Of a stretch of DNA of 64,000 nt, positions 36,278 through 46,433 are shown in pieces (the first letter of the stretch is position 1; every line of letters starts with the position of its first letter). The notes under the pieces were generated by a model. It did no database searches, was not told the origin of the DNA, and was given only the letters and a program-made list of their open reading frames with translations. The position numbers and the translations under genes were made by a program. Source of the stretch: ZC4RG30 sp040508085 (GTDB lineage Bacteria > Pseudomonadota > Gammaproteobacteria > Steroidobacterales > Steroidobacteraceae); assembly GCA_040508085.1 (NCBI GenBank), contig JBEVNO010000077.1, positions 9,607 through 73,606 on the forward strand. The letters run 5' to 3'.

Positions 36278-37193
36278 GCCCGCATTATCCCATACCCGTC
36301 GGCCGCAACGGGCCGCCGAACCCACCGGCGCGGTGTTGTTGCGGCGTGCGACGGCCCGGCTCCGGCGGGCCGCATTGCATTACGGTCACGGCACCGAGAC
36401 GCCTGTGGATGATGCGGCAGCGCTGCTCGCGCACGCGAAAGGCCTGCGCCGCGCGTTGCGGGCTGAGGATCTGGCACGACCGGTAACGGCGCGCGCGCAG
36501 GCGCGCTTCGAACAGCTGCTCCGGCGTCGCATCGGTGATCGCGTGCCGGTGGTGTACCTCACCAACCTGTGCTGGTACGGCGGCGTGCCGCTGTACATCG
36601 ACGAGCGCGTGCTGATCCCGCGTTCACCCATTGCGGAGCTGATAGCGCGGCAGTTTGCACCCTGGGTTGATCCGTCAGCGGTGCGACGTATCGTGGATCT
36701 GGGCACGGGTTCGGGATGCATCGCGCTGGCCGCGGCACTGGCCTTTCCGCTAGCACGGGTGGACGCGGTGGATATCAGTGCCGATGCCTTGCAGGTGGCA
36801 CGCATCAATCGCACTGCGCTGGGTCTCGCACGCCGCGTACGGCTGGTGCAATCGGACTTCTTCGCAGGGCTGGCTGGGCGCCGCTACGATATCATCGTGA
36901 GCAATCCGCCCTATGTGGGCACTGCCGAGTTCAACAGCCTGCCCGCTGAGTATGGCCACGAGCCCGCCGGCGCATTGCGTGCGGGCCGGGATGGCATGGA
37001 TGCGGTGCGGGTGCTGCTGGCACAGGCAGCGCAGCACCTGACGGAGCAGGGCGTGCTGGTGGTCGAGGTGGGCAACACCGAGACGCGGGTGCGGCGGGCA
37101 TTTCCGCGGCTGCCATTCCTGTGGCTGTCCTTCGAACATGGCGGTGGTGGTGTGTTCCTGCTTACCGCGGCGCAGTTGAAAGGGTTGGGTTAG
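36276..37193 (+). CDS. prmB: 50S ribosomal protein L3 N5-glutamine methyltransferase
   Basis: This enzyme of up to 305 residues methylates a glutamine in ribosomal protein L3 with S-adenosylmethionine. It shows the SAM-binding DLGTGSGCIALAAAL and the catalytic SNPPY motif in the context typical of PrmB (ALHYGHGTETPVDDA, YLTNLCWYGG, IDERVLIPRSPIAEL). The ATG at 36276 overlaps the divergent SCO1 start, so a later start such as GTG 36333 (286 residues) may be the real one. aroC starts 2 bases after the stop. Confidence 0.93.
   Translation: MPALSHTRRPQRAAEPTGAVLLRRATARLRRAALHYGHGTETPVDDAAALLAHAKGLRRALRAEDLARPVTARAQARFEQLLRRRIGDRVPVVYLTNLCWYGGVPLYIDERVLIPRSPIAELIARQFAPWVDPSAVRRIVDLGTGSGCIALAAALAFPLARVDAVDISADALQVARINRTALGLARRVRLVQSDFFAGLAGRRYDIIVSNPPYVGTAEFNSLPAEYGHEPAGALRAGRDGMDAVRVLLAQAAQHLTEQGVLVVEVGNTETRVRRAFPRLPFLWLSFEHGGGGVFLLTAAQLKGLG
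36284..36289 (-). promoter_or_regulatory. -10-like GATAAT 6 bases before the SCO1-type gene start
   Basis: GATAAT on the minus strand is followed by GCGGGC and the ATG, the same hexamer and spacing as at ettA. It lies within the 5' end of the divergent prmB frame if the ATG at 36276 is used. Confidence 0.5.
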
Positions 37194-37195
37194 AC

Positions 37196-38281
37196 GTGTC
37201 TGGCAACAGTTTCGGCAAGTCCTTCGTGGTGACCACTTTCGGCGAGAGCCATGGCCCGGCGCTGGGTGCCATCATCGACGGCTGTCCGCCCGGCCTGCCC
37301 ATCACCGAGGCAGAGCTGATGGCCGACATCGAGCGGCGCCGCACTGGCACTTCGCAGTTCACCAGCCAGCGCAAGGAGCCGGACCAGGTCCGCATCCTCT
37401 CGGGTGTGTTCGAAGGGGTGACCACCGGCACGCCCATCGGGCTGCTGGTGGAGAACACCGACCAGCGGTCGCGCGACTACGAGAAGATCAAGGACCGCTT
37501 CCGCCCCGGGCATGCGGATTACACCTACCAGCAGAAATACGGCCTGCGCGATTATCGTGGCGGTGGCCGCTCCTCGGCCCGTGAGACAGTGATGCGTGTG
37601 GCTGCGGGTGCGCTGGCGCGCAAGTACCTGGCCACGCGGCTGGGCATCGTGATTTCCGGCTACGTGAGCCAGGTTGGCGAGCTGAAACTCGAGGCCGTCG
37701 ACCCGGCCAGCGCTTACGAGAATCCGTTCTTCTGCCCGGATCCAGCGCGCGTCACGGAACTTGAGGACTACATCTGGAAGCTGCGGGGTGAGGGGGATTC
37801 GGTGGGCGCGCGCATCACGGTGATTGCGCGCGGCGTGCCGGTAGGCCTCGGTGAACCGGTGTTCGATCGCCTGGACGCCGAGATCGCGCATGCGTTGATG
37901 AGCATCAACGCCGTCAAGTCAGTGGAGATCGGCGATGGGGTGGCCGTGGCTGAACAGCGCGGCAGCCATCATCGCGACGAGCTGACGCCGGCGGGGTTTG
38001 CCACCAACCATGCCGGCGGCATCCTCGGCGGCATTTCCACCGGCCAGGACGTGGTGGCCCATATCGCGCTGAAGCCCACCTCCAGCATCCAGGTGCCGGG
38101 CCGCACCATCGACCTTGCCGGTCAGCCGGTCGATGTGGTGACCACCGGCCGCCATGATCCCTGCGTCGGGCTGCGCGCCACCCCGATCGCCGAGGCCATG
38201 CTGGCCATTACCCTGCTGGATCACTACCTGCGGCAGCGGGGCCAGAACGCGGATGTGCGATCATCCACACCCGCCATCTGA
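37196..38281 (+). CDS. aroC: Chorismate synthase
   Basis: This 361-residue FMN-dependent enzyme forms chorismate from EPSP, the last step of the shikimate pathway. Family signatures visible are TTFGESHGPALGAIIDG, RPGHADYTYQQKYG, DYRGGGRSSARET, and the C-terminal GRHDPCVGLRATPIAEAML. The GTG at 37196 gives the same length as E. coli AroC; an upstream in-frame ATG would add 25 residues that overlap prmB. It starts 2 bases after prmB. Confidence 0.97.
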   Translation: MSGNSFGKSFVVTTFGESHGPALGAIIDGCPPGLPITEAELMADIERRRTGTSQFTSQRKEPDQVRILSGVFEGVTTGTPIGLLVENTDQRSRDYEKIKDRFRPGHADYTYQQKYGLRDYRGGGRSSARETVMRVAAGALARKYLATRLGIVISGYVSQVGELKLEAVDPASAYENPFFCPDPARVTELEDYIWKLRGEGDSVGARITVIARGVPVGLGEPVFDRLDAEIAHALMSINAVKSVEIGDGVAVAEQRGSHHRDELTPAGFATNHAGGILGGISTGQDVVAHIALKPTSSIQVPGRTIDLAGQPVDVVTTGRHDPCVGLRATPIAEAMLAITLLDHYLRQRGQNADVRSSTPAI

Positions 38282-38333
38282 CCCCGGTCAGGGTCGGGGC
38301 GACACCAGAACATTCACTTCGGATAGGTAGGCA

Positions 38334-39353
<1,020 letters not shown>

Positions 39354-39356
<3 letters not shown>

Positions 39357-39365
39357 CTTAAGTTA
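39354..39365. repeat. 12-bp perfect palindrome over the asd stop codon
   Basis: TAACTTAAGTTA reads the same on both strands and includes the asd TAA stop. It is followed by TATATT (39364-39369), an AT-rich island in high-GC DNA that may form the fimV promoter. It could be a regulator site or chance. Confidence 0.4.
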
Positions 39366-39458
39366 TATTCGTGTGACTTGCGTCAATGCGAGATATCGAA
39401 TCCAAGCATATGTTTTCCATCAGGATTCGGTGTTCTAAGGATCTCTTGGGGAGTCCTG

Positions 39459-42203
39459 ATGCGTCTTAGACTTTTAAGCACGGCAGCCACGCTGCTGGCA
39501 GCGCCCGGCTTTTCCCTGGCGCTCGGCCTCGGTGATATCCAGCTGAAATCGACGCTGAATGCGCCGCTGGATGCGGAAATCGAGCTGATTGCGAACAGCG
39601 AGGAGCTGCGCAGCCTGCAGGCGCAACTGGCCACACGCGAGTCCTTCAGCCGCTACGGGCTCGACTACCCATCCTTCCTGGCCGGCGTGCAGGTGCGGGC
39701 CGTGACGCTGCCGGATGGCCGCAATGTCATCCGCCTCTCCTCCAGCGCCGCCATGACCGAGCCCTTCGCCACGCTGCTGATCGAGGCGGTCTGGGCGCGC
39801 GGGCGCATCCAGCGCGAATACACGCTGCTGTTTGATCCGCCGGCCTTCGCTCCGGCACAGTCGGCCCCAGCGCCCATTGCCGCGCCCTCCGCCGGCACCA
39901 GTCCCCGCAGTGGCGCGGTCACTCGTCCCGCTGCACCCCCAGTTCCGGCCGCTGCCGCTTCTGTACCGGCTCCGGCTAGCTCGGCCGGCGGTGAATACCA
40001 GGTGCGCCGCGGCGATTCGCTGTCCAGCATTGCCCAGCGGGAATATGCCGCAGGAGATGTTGATCGCGGCATGATCGCGATTTATCGCAGCAATACCGAC
40101 GCTTTCAACGGCAACATCAACCGGCTGCGCGCGGGCGCCGTGCTGCGGCTCCCAGATAGTTCCTCCCTCTCCACCATCGACCGTGGTGAAGCGGCGGCCG
40201 AGGTGCGCAGGCAGGCCGCGGCATGGTCATCCGCGCCGGCCACGGGCGGAGCAGAGACGCCGGCGGACGAAGCCCGCCTGCGGCTGGTGCCGCCGGGTGG
40301 TGGCGCGCCCGCGCCTGGCGCGGGGGCTGGCAATTCCCAAACACTGCGCGATCGGGTCTCCCAGCTGGAAAGCGAGCTCGCCGAATCGCGCCGCCTGCTC
40401 GAGGTGCGCAATGCCGAACTGGCTCGCCTGCAGGGCGCCGCGCCCCCGCCAACGGCGCCGGTGCCGGCCGCGCCACCCGAACAGGTTCCCGCGGATCAGG
40501 TCGCCCCCGGCGCCCCACCGCCTGCTGCGGAGCCAGCGGCGGCCGTGCCGCCCGCGGCAACCCCCGCCCAACCCGCGCCCGCCGCTCCGGCCGGGCCATC
40601 ACTGCTTGATCGCCTGAAAGCCTTCTGGTTCGTGCCGGCCGGCCTGCTGGTCCTGCTGCTGGGGGCGCTGGGCCTGCGCGCGGCGCGCCGGCGCCGCGAA
40701 GACAGCGAAAGCTTTGCGCCGTTTGCCGTGGGGGCAGAGCCGACCTTCTCGTCGCGCGATCCGTCCGTCGATACTCTGCCGCTGCGCAAGCCGGGCGGCG
40801 ATTCGCGCGATCCCAGCATCGTGGTGGAAGAGACTGCCTCCAACCCCGCCATCTCCACGCGCAAGGATCTGCGGCCGGTCGTCGACCTGGACGAAGCTCA
40901 CGACAATACGTCGAGCATGTCGGTGCCGACGCTGGACGCATCAGGCTCTTTCGACCAGGGCGACCCGCTCGCCGAAGCCGATTTCCACATGGCCTATGGG
41001 CTCTACGACCAGGCCGCCGACCTGGTCAAGCTCGCCATCGATCGCGAGCCGGGTCGCCGCGACCTGAAGCTCAAGCTGCTCGAAGTGTTCTTCGTGTGGG
41101 GCAACAAGGACCAGTTCCTGCAGACTGCCCGCGAGCTGGCCGAGAAGCGCGATGCCGCAGCGCCCGGCGAGTGGGAAAAAGTCATCATCATGGGCAAGCA
41201 GATCGCCCCCGAGGATGCGCTGTTCAGCCAGTCCTATTCGGGCGGCGGCGCTGCCATGGTCGACCTCAACCTCGAAGGCGGCCAGAATCTCGTCGACTTC
41301 GATCTGCCCGGCGACTCCACGAACTCGCTGGGCGCCTTCGGTGAAGCCACGCTGTCAGCGTCGGCGGGCGATCAGTACAGCGGCCTCGACTTCCTGCTGG
41401 ATGATCCGGCGCGCGGCGAGGAACTGGCGCGCACCGCGACCACGCGGCAGATGGCGCAGCCGGATCTCGGCGATGATCTGCCCACACAGCGCATCGACCT
41501 GGAAGGGCCGACAGTTGAGCAGCCGACGCCGGAGTTCGGTGACGGGGTGGCCGGCAAGCTCGATGCCCACTTTGCGCAGTACGGTTCCACCGACCAGACA
41601 GCCGAGCTCGCGCTCGACGATCTCGGCCTGGACCTGGGCAAGCTCGAGGGAACCGGCAGCAGCCTGCTGGACGATTCCCAGCTGGTGCGTTCGCTGGATG
41701 AGCAGGGCCTGGACTCGGTCGACCCCAGCTACGCGCCGACGCTCGTGGCGGGTTTCGATGAAGCTGCCCGCAACCTGCTCGAAGGGGCCAACACCAACCA
41801 GCCCACCGAGTTGCTGCCGCTGGCGGACCTCATGGATTTCGACAGCAGCTCCACTGCGCGCGTGCAGGCGCTGGATCTTGATTTCGAAGCCACCTCCACG
41901 GGCACGCACTCGTCCCCTGACTTCGGCCTTGACCTCGACGTGGGTCTGCCGGAGCAGGCGGACACGGGTTACCAGGCCACGCAGCGCATCGATCCCAATA
42001 CACTGGATGCCAGCGATGCGACGCATCGCGACCTGGAGCCGGTGACCATGAGTGAGGTCGGCACCAAGCTCGACCTGGCGCGTGCCTACATGGACATGGG
42101 TGATCCGGACGGCGCCCGCAGCATCCTCGGTGAGGTTCTGCAGGAGGGCTCGGATACGCAGCGTCAGGAAGCCCAGCGTCTGCTGGATTCAATCCCCGGC
42201 TAA
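39459..42203 (+). CDS. fimV: FimV-like peptidoglycan-binding/pole-organising protein
   Basis: This 914-residue protein fits FimV, which organises the cell pole and type IV pilus assembly. In order: signal peptide ending near residue 22, FimV N-terminal domain (LGDIQLKSTLNAPLDAEIEL), a periplasmic LysM domain at about 178-230, a coiled coil at about 292-325, a Pro/Ala-rich linker, one TM helix at about 388-412, a long acidic cytoplasmic region with a tetratricopeptide-like part near 510-570, and the C-terminal FimV domain at about 864-914. The ATG at 39459 was chosen for its signal peptide and GGGGAG; an upstream start would add 27 unlikely residues. Confidence 0.92.
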   Translation: MRLRLLSTAATLLAAPGFSLALGLGDIQLKSTLNAPLDAEIELIANSEELRSLQAQLATRESFSRYGLDYPSFLAGVQVRAVTLPDGRNVIRLSSSAAMTEPFATLLIEAVWARGRIQREYTLLFDPPAFAPAQSAPAPIAAPSAGTSPRSGAVTRPAAPPVPAAAASVPAPASSAGGEYQVRRGDSLSSIAQREYAAGDVDRGMIAIYRSNTDAFNGNINRLRAGAVLRLPDSSSLSTIDRGEAAAEVRRQAAAWSSAPATGGAETPADEARLRLVPPGGGAPAPGAGAGNSQTLRDRVSQLESELAESRRLLEVRNAELARLQGAAPPPTAPVPAAPPEQVPADQVAPGAPPPAAEPAAAVPPAATPAQPAPAAPAGPSLLDRLKAFWFVPAGLLVLLLGALGLRAARRRREDSESFAPFAVGAEPTFSSRDPSVDTLPLRKPGGDSRDPSIVVEETASNPAISTRKDLRPVVDLDEAHDNTSSMSVPTLDASGSFDQGDPLAEADFHMAYGLYDQAADLVKLAIDREPGRRDLKLKLLEVFFVWGNKDQFLQTARELAEKRDAAAPGEWEKVIIMGKQIAPEDALFSQSYSGGGAAMVDLNLEGGQNLVDFDLPGDSTNSLGAFGEATLSASAGDQYSGLDFLLDDPARGEELARTATTRQMAQPDLGDDLPTQRIDLEGPTVEQPTPEFGDGVAGKLDAHFAQYGSTDQTAELALDDLGLDLGKLEGTGSSLLDDSQLVRSLDEQGLDSVDPSYAPTLVAGFDEAARNLLEGANTNQPTELLPLADLMDFDSSSTARVQALDLDFEATSTGTHSSPDFGLDLDVGLPEQADTGYQATQRIDPNTLDASDATHRDLEPVTMSEVGTKLDLARAYMDMGDPDGARSILGEVLQEGSDTQRQEAQRLLDSIPG

Positions 42204-42212
42204 GACAAGTCG

Positions 42213-43022
42213 ATGGCGCGCATCGCGGTCGGCGTCGAATACGACGGCCGCGGCTTGTCGGGCTGGCAGATCCAGGTCGGCGCCCCTTCGGTACAGGGCG
42301 TGCTGCAGGTGGCTCTCGGCCAGGTCTGCAACCACCCCGTCGAACTCACCGGCGCCGGCCGCACCGACGCGGGCGTGCACGCGCGGGCGCAGGTTGCCCA
42401 TTTCGATTCGGCTGCGCCGCGGTCCGAACGCAGCCTGGTGATGGGTTCCAACACCAACCTGCCGGATGGCGTGGCGTTGCGGTGGGCGCGGCAGGTGCCG
42501 GAGCATTTCCACGCGCGCTACTCGGCGCTGGCACGTACCTACCGCTACGTCATCCTCAATCGCGCCACCCGGCCTGCGCTGTGCGCGGGGCGTGTGGCGT
42601 TCGTATACCGGCCGCTGGAGCTTGAGCCCATGCGCCAGGCTGCGAAGCATCTGCTGGGCACGCATGACTTCACTGCCTTCCGCGCCGCGGAGTGCCAGGC
42701 GCGCTCGCCCATCCGCAACCTGCAGCGCCTGGAAGTGCAGCGCGCCGGCGATTTCTTCGTGCTGGAGGTCACGGCCAATGCCTTTCTGCACCACATGGTG
42801 CGCAACCTCGCCGGAATGCTGATCCATGTAGGGCGCGGCGAAGCGCCGCCGGAGCATGCGGCGCAGGTGTTGGCGGGACGCGACCGCCGTCTGGCGCCCG
42901 CAACAGCTCCCGCCGGCGGGCTGTATTTCTGGCAGGCGCACTATCCGGCGGTTTTCGGCCTGCCGGATGATTCCGATATCATGCGTTCCCCCGCCGGCTG
43001 TCCGGCGGATCTGCTGGCCTAG
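42213..43022 (+). CDS. truA: tRNA pseudouridine(38-40) synthase TruA
   Basis: This 269-residue enzyme makes pseudouridine at positions 38-40 of tRNA anticodon arms. The catalytic Asp is in AGRTDAGVHARAQ, preceded by EYDGRGLSGWQ and SVQGVLQVALG. It starts 9 bases after fimV and is followed 15 bases later by accD; trpF, which sits here in Pseudomonas, is absent. Confidence 0.97.
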   Translation: MARIAVGVEYDGRGLSGWQIQVGAPSVQGVLQVALGQVCNHPVELTGAGRTDAGVHARAQVAHFDSAAPRSERSLVMGSNTNLPDGVALRWARQVPEHFHARYSALARTYRYVILNRATRPALCAGRVAFVYRPLELEPMRQAAKHLLGTHDFTAFRAAECQARSPIRNLQRLEVQRAGDFFVLEVTANAFLHHMVRNLAGMLIHVGRGEAPPEHAAQVLAGRDRRLAPATAPAGGLYFWQAHYPAVFGLPDDSDIMRSPAGCPADLLA

Positions 43023-43037
43023 TCACTGGAGCAGGGC

Positions 43038-43910
43038 ATGTCCTGGTTCGAAAAGATCGTTCCTTCCAAGATCAAGACCGAGCGTCGCGTGCGGTCCGTG
43101 CCAGAGGGCCTGTGGATCAAGTGCCCGTCCTGCGACGCGGTGCTGTATCGCGCCGAGCTGGAGCGCAACCTGCACGTCTGCCCGAAGTGCAGCCATCACA
43201 TGCGCATGCATGCACGCGAGCGGCTGCTGCGCTTCCTCGATCCCGAATCGGGCGTGGAAGTCGGTGCCCAGGTGACGCCGGAGGATCCGCTGCGCTTCAA
43301 GGACAGCAAGCGCTATAAGGATCGCCTCACCGCCGCGCAGAAGAGTACTGGCGAGAAGGATGCCTTGGTGGCGATGGCCGGGCGCCTGCATGGCGAGCCG
43401 GTGGTCGCAGTAGCTTTCGAATTCGGCTTCCTGGGTGGCTCCATGGGTTCGGTGGTCGGCGAGCGTTTTCACCGTGGCGTGATGCGGGCCATCGCCGACC
43501 ATGCACCGGTGGTGTGCTTCTCGGCCACCGGCGGCGCGCGCATGCAGGAGGCCCTGCTGTCGCTGATGCAGATGGCCAAGACCAGCTCCGCATTGGCCCG
43601 GCTGGCACGCGCGAAGCTGCCTTACATTTCGGTGCTGACCGACCCGACCACAGGCGGCGTATCCGCAAGCCTCGCAATGCTCGGCGACCTCAACATCGGC
43701 GAGCCGCGCGCCCTGATCGGCTTTGCCGGACCGCGGGTGATCGCGCAGACCGTGCGCGAGACCCTGCCCGAGGGGTTCCAGCGCAGTGAGTTCCTGATCG
43801 AGAAGGGGGCGCTCGACCTGATCATGGACCGTCGCGACCAGCGCGACCAGATCGCGCGCTTGCTGCGCTCCCTGATGAAGCAACCGGCGCTGCCGCCGGC
43901 CGAAGCCTGA
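43038..43910 (+). CDS. accD: Acetyl-CoA carboxylase carboxyltransferase subunit beta
   Basis: This 290-residue subunit forms the carboxyltransferase with AccA and makes malonyl-CoA for fatty acid synthesis. The N-terminal zinc ribbon reads CPSC then CPKC near residues 30-55. The crotonase-fold core has EFGFLGGSMGSVVGE and ATGGARMQEALLSLMQMAKT. GGAGCAGGG precedes the ATG. It is followed by folC. Confidence 0.97.
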   Translation: MSWFEKIVPSKIKTERRVRSVPEGLWIKCPSCDAVLYRAELERNLHVCPKCSHHMRMHARERLLRFLDPESGVEVGAQVTPEDPLRFKDSKRYKDRLTAAQKSTGEKDALVAMAGRLHGEPVVAVAFEFGFLGGSMGSVVGERFHRGVMRAIADHAPVVCFSATGGARMQEALLSLMQMAKTSSALARLARAKLPYISVLTDPTTGGVSASLAMLGDLNIGEPRALIGFAGPRVIAQTVRETLPEGFQRSEFLIEKGALDLIMDRRDQRDQIARLLRSLMKQPALPPAEA

Positions 43911-43921
43911 CGGCGCGCACG

Positions 43922-45187
43922 ATGAGCGCCGCCCGCAGCCTGGATGACTGGCTGCGTATCCATGAGACGGTGCACGGGCAGGGCATCGACCTGGGCCTCG
44001 AGCGCGTGCGCAGCGTCGCATTGCGCATGGGCCTGCTGCCGCTGCCCTCGCGCAGCATCATCGTGGCGGGAACCAACGGCAAGGGCTCTACCGTCGCCTG
44101 CCTGGAAGCCGTGGTGCGTGCGATTGGCCTGAAGCCCGGCGCATTCACCTCGCCGCATCTGCTGCGCTACAACGAGCGCATCCGCGTAGACGGCGCGGAA
44201 GCGGGCGATGCCGAACTCATCGCAGCCTTCGAGGCCATCGATGCCGCACGCGGGCAGATCACGCTCACGTTCTTCGAGTTCAATGCGCTGGCGGCGCTGC
44301 ATGTATTCCGCGCCCGCGCCGTGGATGTGGCCATCCTCGAAGTGGGTCTCGGTGGGCGGCTGGATGCAGTCAACATCGTTGATGCCGAGGCGGGCATTGT
44401 GTGTTCCATCGGGCTGGATCACGCCGACTGGCTGGGTACTGACATCGACACCATTGGCCGGGAGAAGGCTGGTGTGTTCCGCCAGGGCGCCATTGCGGTG
44501 ATGGCTGATCCGGACATGACCGGGGCCGTGCAGCGCGAAGCCGAACGCGTCGGCGCCCGTCCTGTTGTGGCCGGGCGCGATTACCACTGGCAGGAAGAGG
44601 CCGGGGAGGGGTGGCGCTTTTCAATGGGCCCGCTGACGCTGTCCGCGCTGCCGATGCCCGCCCTGCCCGGTCGCACCCAGCTGCAGAATGCGGCCGGCGC
44701 ACTGGCGGCGCTATCCGCAATGGGTCTGCTGTCGGGGGGCGACGCATCAGCAGTGGCCCGTGCCCTGCGCCAGTTGCAGCTGGCGGGACGGTTCCAGATC
44801 GTCCCGGGACGGGTGGAATGGATTCTCGACGTGGCGCACAACGAGCCCGCCGCGCGGGTGCTGGCGCAGCACCTGCGTGAGCGCGCCACGACGGGACGCA
44901 CCCTATGCGTGGCCGGCATCCTCGGTGACAAGGACATCGCCGCAGTGGCGCGCGAACTCGCAGGCGCCGTCGACCAGTGGTTCCTGTGCGGCGTCGATGC
45001 CCCGCGCGGGCTGTCGGCGCAGCAGCTCGCAGCGCGCTCGGCAGTGTTTGCCGATGCCGTGCTGGCCGTCGACGTCGCCGCTGGCATGCGCCTCGCAGCT
45101 GCCGCCGCGCAGCCCGGCGACCGCATCGTGGTGTGCGGGTCCTTCCTCACCGTCGCGCCCGCCATGCAGCAACTCGGACTGCATTGA
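43922..45187 (+). CDS. folC: Folylpolyglutamate synthase / dihydrofolate synthase
   Basis: This 421-residue Mur-ligase-type enzyme adds glutamate to dihydropteroate and to folates. It has the ATP loop VAGTNGKGSTVACLEA, SPHLLRYNERIRVDG and GLDHADWLGTDIDTIGREKAG, and a C-terminal domain with ILDVAHNEPAARVLAQ. It follows accD by 11 bases and precedes the dedD-like gene by 22 bases. Confidence 0.95.
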   Translation: MSAARSLDDWLRIHETVHGQGIDLGLERVRSVALRMGLLPLPSRSIIVAGTNGKGSTVACLEAVVRAIGLKPGAFTSPHLLRYNERIRVDGAEAGDAELIAAFEAIDAARGQITLTFFEFNALAALHVFRARAVDVAILEVGLGGRLDAVNIVDAEAGIVCSIGLDHADWLGTDIDTIGREKAGVFRQGAIAVMADPDMTGAVQREAERVGARPVVAGRDYHWQEEAGEGWRFSMGPLTLSALPMPALPGRTQLQNAAGALAALSAMGLLSGGDASAVARALRQLQLAGRFQIVPGRVEWILDVAHNEPAARVLAQHLRERATTGRTLCVAGILGDKDIAAVARELAGAVDQWFLCGVDAPRGLSAQQLAARSAVFADAVLAVDVAAGMRLAAAAAQPGDRIVVCGSFLTVAPAMQQLGLH

Positions 45188-45197
45188 GCGACGTGAA

Positions 45198-45203
45198 TAT
45201 AAT
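45198..45203 (+). promoter_or_regulatory. Consensus -10 TATAAT 6 bases before the dedD-like start
   Basis: A perfect TATAAT is followed by CACCGC and then the GTG start at 45210. There is no Shine-Dalgarno before this GTG. It is the clearest example of the fixed 6-base spacing in the window, and makes the GTG itself the likely +1. Confidence 0.6.
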
Positions 45204-45209
45204 CACCGC

Positions 45210-45869
45210 GTGGAAAGCACCACCAAAGAACGCCTGACCGGCGCCCTGATCCTCGTGGCGGCACTGGTGATACTCGTGCCGGAGATGCTGTCCGGACCGG
45301 GCGGTGCCAGCCACGAAGCGGCCGCGCCAGCGCAGGATCCTGCAGCCGGTGCGCCGCTGCGCACCTATGACATGGTGCTGGATGCTGCCGGTGGCTCGAA
45401 GCCGGCGCCACAGGACTCGCTCACTCCGGCACAGCAGGCGGATGCGGCCGCCGTGCCGCCGCCTGTGGCCCAGGTCCCGCCAGCTGCCTTGGTACCGCCG
45501 CAACCGCAGCCGGACTCCCCTGTGCCCGCGACCTCACCGACCCCGGCACAGACCGCGGCAGCGCCTGCACCCAGGCTAGACCAGGGGCCGGCAGCGGCGC
45601 CTGCAACGCCGGAGGCGAAGCCTGCCGTTACGGCCTCCAGCGGACAGTGGTGGGTGCAGGTGGGTGTCTTCGCCTCGCGCGAGAATGCCGAGCGCCTGGC
45701 GCGCGAGCTCGGCAGTGCCGGCATGCCGACGCAGGTCGCCTCCATCCGTTCCCAGGGCAAGGAGCTGCAGCGCGTACGCGCCGGGCCGGTGGCCGACCGC
45801 GCCGCCGCTGCAGCCCTCCAGGGGCGCCTTGCCGCCAAGGGCCACAAGTCTTCGCTGGTTGCTCCCTGA
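45210..45869 (+). CDS. dedD: SPOR-domain protein (DedD-like)
   Basis: This 219-residue protein has a short cytoplasmic start, one TM helix at about residues 8-25 (LTGALILVAALVILVPEML), a long Pro/Ala/Gln-rich periplasmic linker, and a C-terminal SPOR domain (WWVQVGVFASRENAERLAREL onward). SPOR domains bind denuded peptidoglycan at the septum. GTG start, directly after a consensus -10. folC-dedD-cvpA-purF is the usual order. Confidence 0.88.
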   Translation: MESTTKERLTGALILVAALVILVPEMLSGPGGASHEAAAPAQDPAAGAPLRTYDMVLDAAGGSKPAPQDSLTPAQQADAAAVPPPVAQVPPAALVPPQPQPDSPVPATSPTPAQTAAAPAPRLDQGPAAAPATPEAKPAVTASSGQWWVQVGVFASRENAERLARELGSAGMPTQVASIRSQGKELQRVRAGPVADRAAAAALQGRLAAKGHKSSLVAP

Positions 45870-45886
45870 CGCAAGGCGCGGACGTG

Positions 45887-45892
45887 TAAAAT
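45887..45892 (+). promoter_or_regulatory. Candidate -10 TAAAAT upstream of cvpA
   Basis: TAAAAT lies 31 bases before the cvpA ATG at 45924, leaving room for a short leader with a CCGAGG Shine-Dalgarno. It is a conventional arrangement, in contrast to the leaderless type at the dedD-like gene just upstream. Confidence 0.4.
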
Positions 45893-45923
45893 GACGCGCA
45901 CTGCAGGCGTCCTTCCGAGGCAG

Positions 45924-46421
45924 ATGGCCACTCTCGATTACATCGTCATCGCGATCATCCTGACTTCGGCCGTCGTCGGCCTGATCCAGGGGTTCCTGCG
46001 GGAAGTCTGTTCGCTCATTGCCTGGGTACTGGCTGTGTGGCTTGCCTGGAAGTTCGCCCCGTCACTGGCGCCCAAGCTGGGCGGCGCACTGAGGGACCCG
46101 GTCTACGGCGTGTGGGCTGCACGCGCGATCATCTTCGTCGCCGTCCTGGTCGCTGGCGCCATTATCGGCGCCACCATCAATTACTTCGTGCGGCTGTCCA
46201 TTTTCAGTGGCACCGACCGCCTGCTCGGCTTCGTGCTGGGGCTGGCGCGCGGTCTTGTAATCATCGGCATCGGCATCATTCTGGCGCAGACGGTGAAGGT
46301 CGATGACGAGGCGTGGTGGCAGAAGTCGCGCATCGTCGGGAAGCTCGAACCCGTCGCGAGCCTGCTGCGTGGTCTGGCAGGCGATCGCCTGCCGGTGCGC
46401 GCGGCCGGCGACAGTCAATAA
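45924..46421 (+). CDS. cvpA: CvpA family inner membrane protein
   Basis: This 165-residue inner-membrane protein has four hydrophobic segments, beginning YIVIAIILTSAVVGLIQGF. FLREVCSLIAWVLAVWLAW and SGTDRLLGFVLGLARGLVII match CvpA. The start at 45924 aligns with E. coli CvpA and has GAGG before it; an in-frame ATG 11 codons upstream lies on the -10 and was not used. CvpA is linked to colicin V production and envelope tolerance; its molecular role is unclear. purF follows by 12 bases. Confidence 0.94.
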   Translation: MATLDYIVIAIILTSAVVGLIQGFLREVCSLIAWVLAVWLAWKFAPSLAPKLGGALRDPVYGVWAARAIIFVAVLVAGAIIGATINYFVRLSIFSGTDRLLGFVLGLARGLVIIGIGIILAQTVKVDDEAWWQKSRIVGKLEPVASLLRGLAGDRLPVRAAGDSQ

Positions 46422-46433
46422 TCTGGAGGCTAC

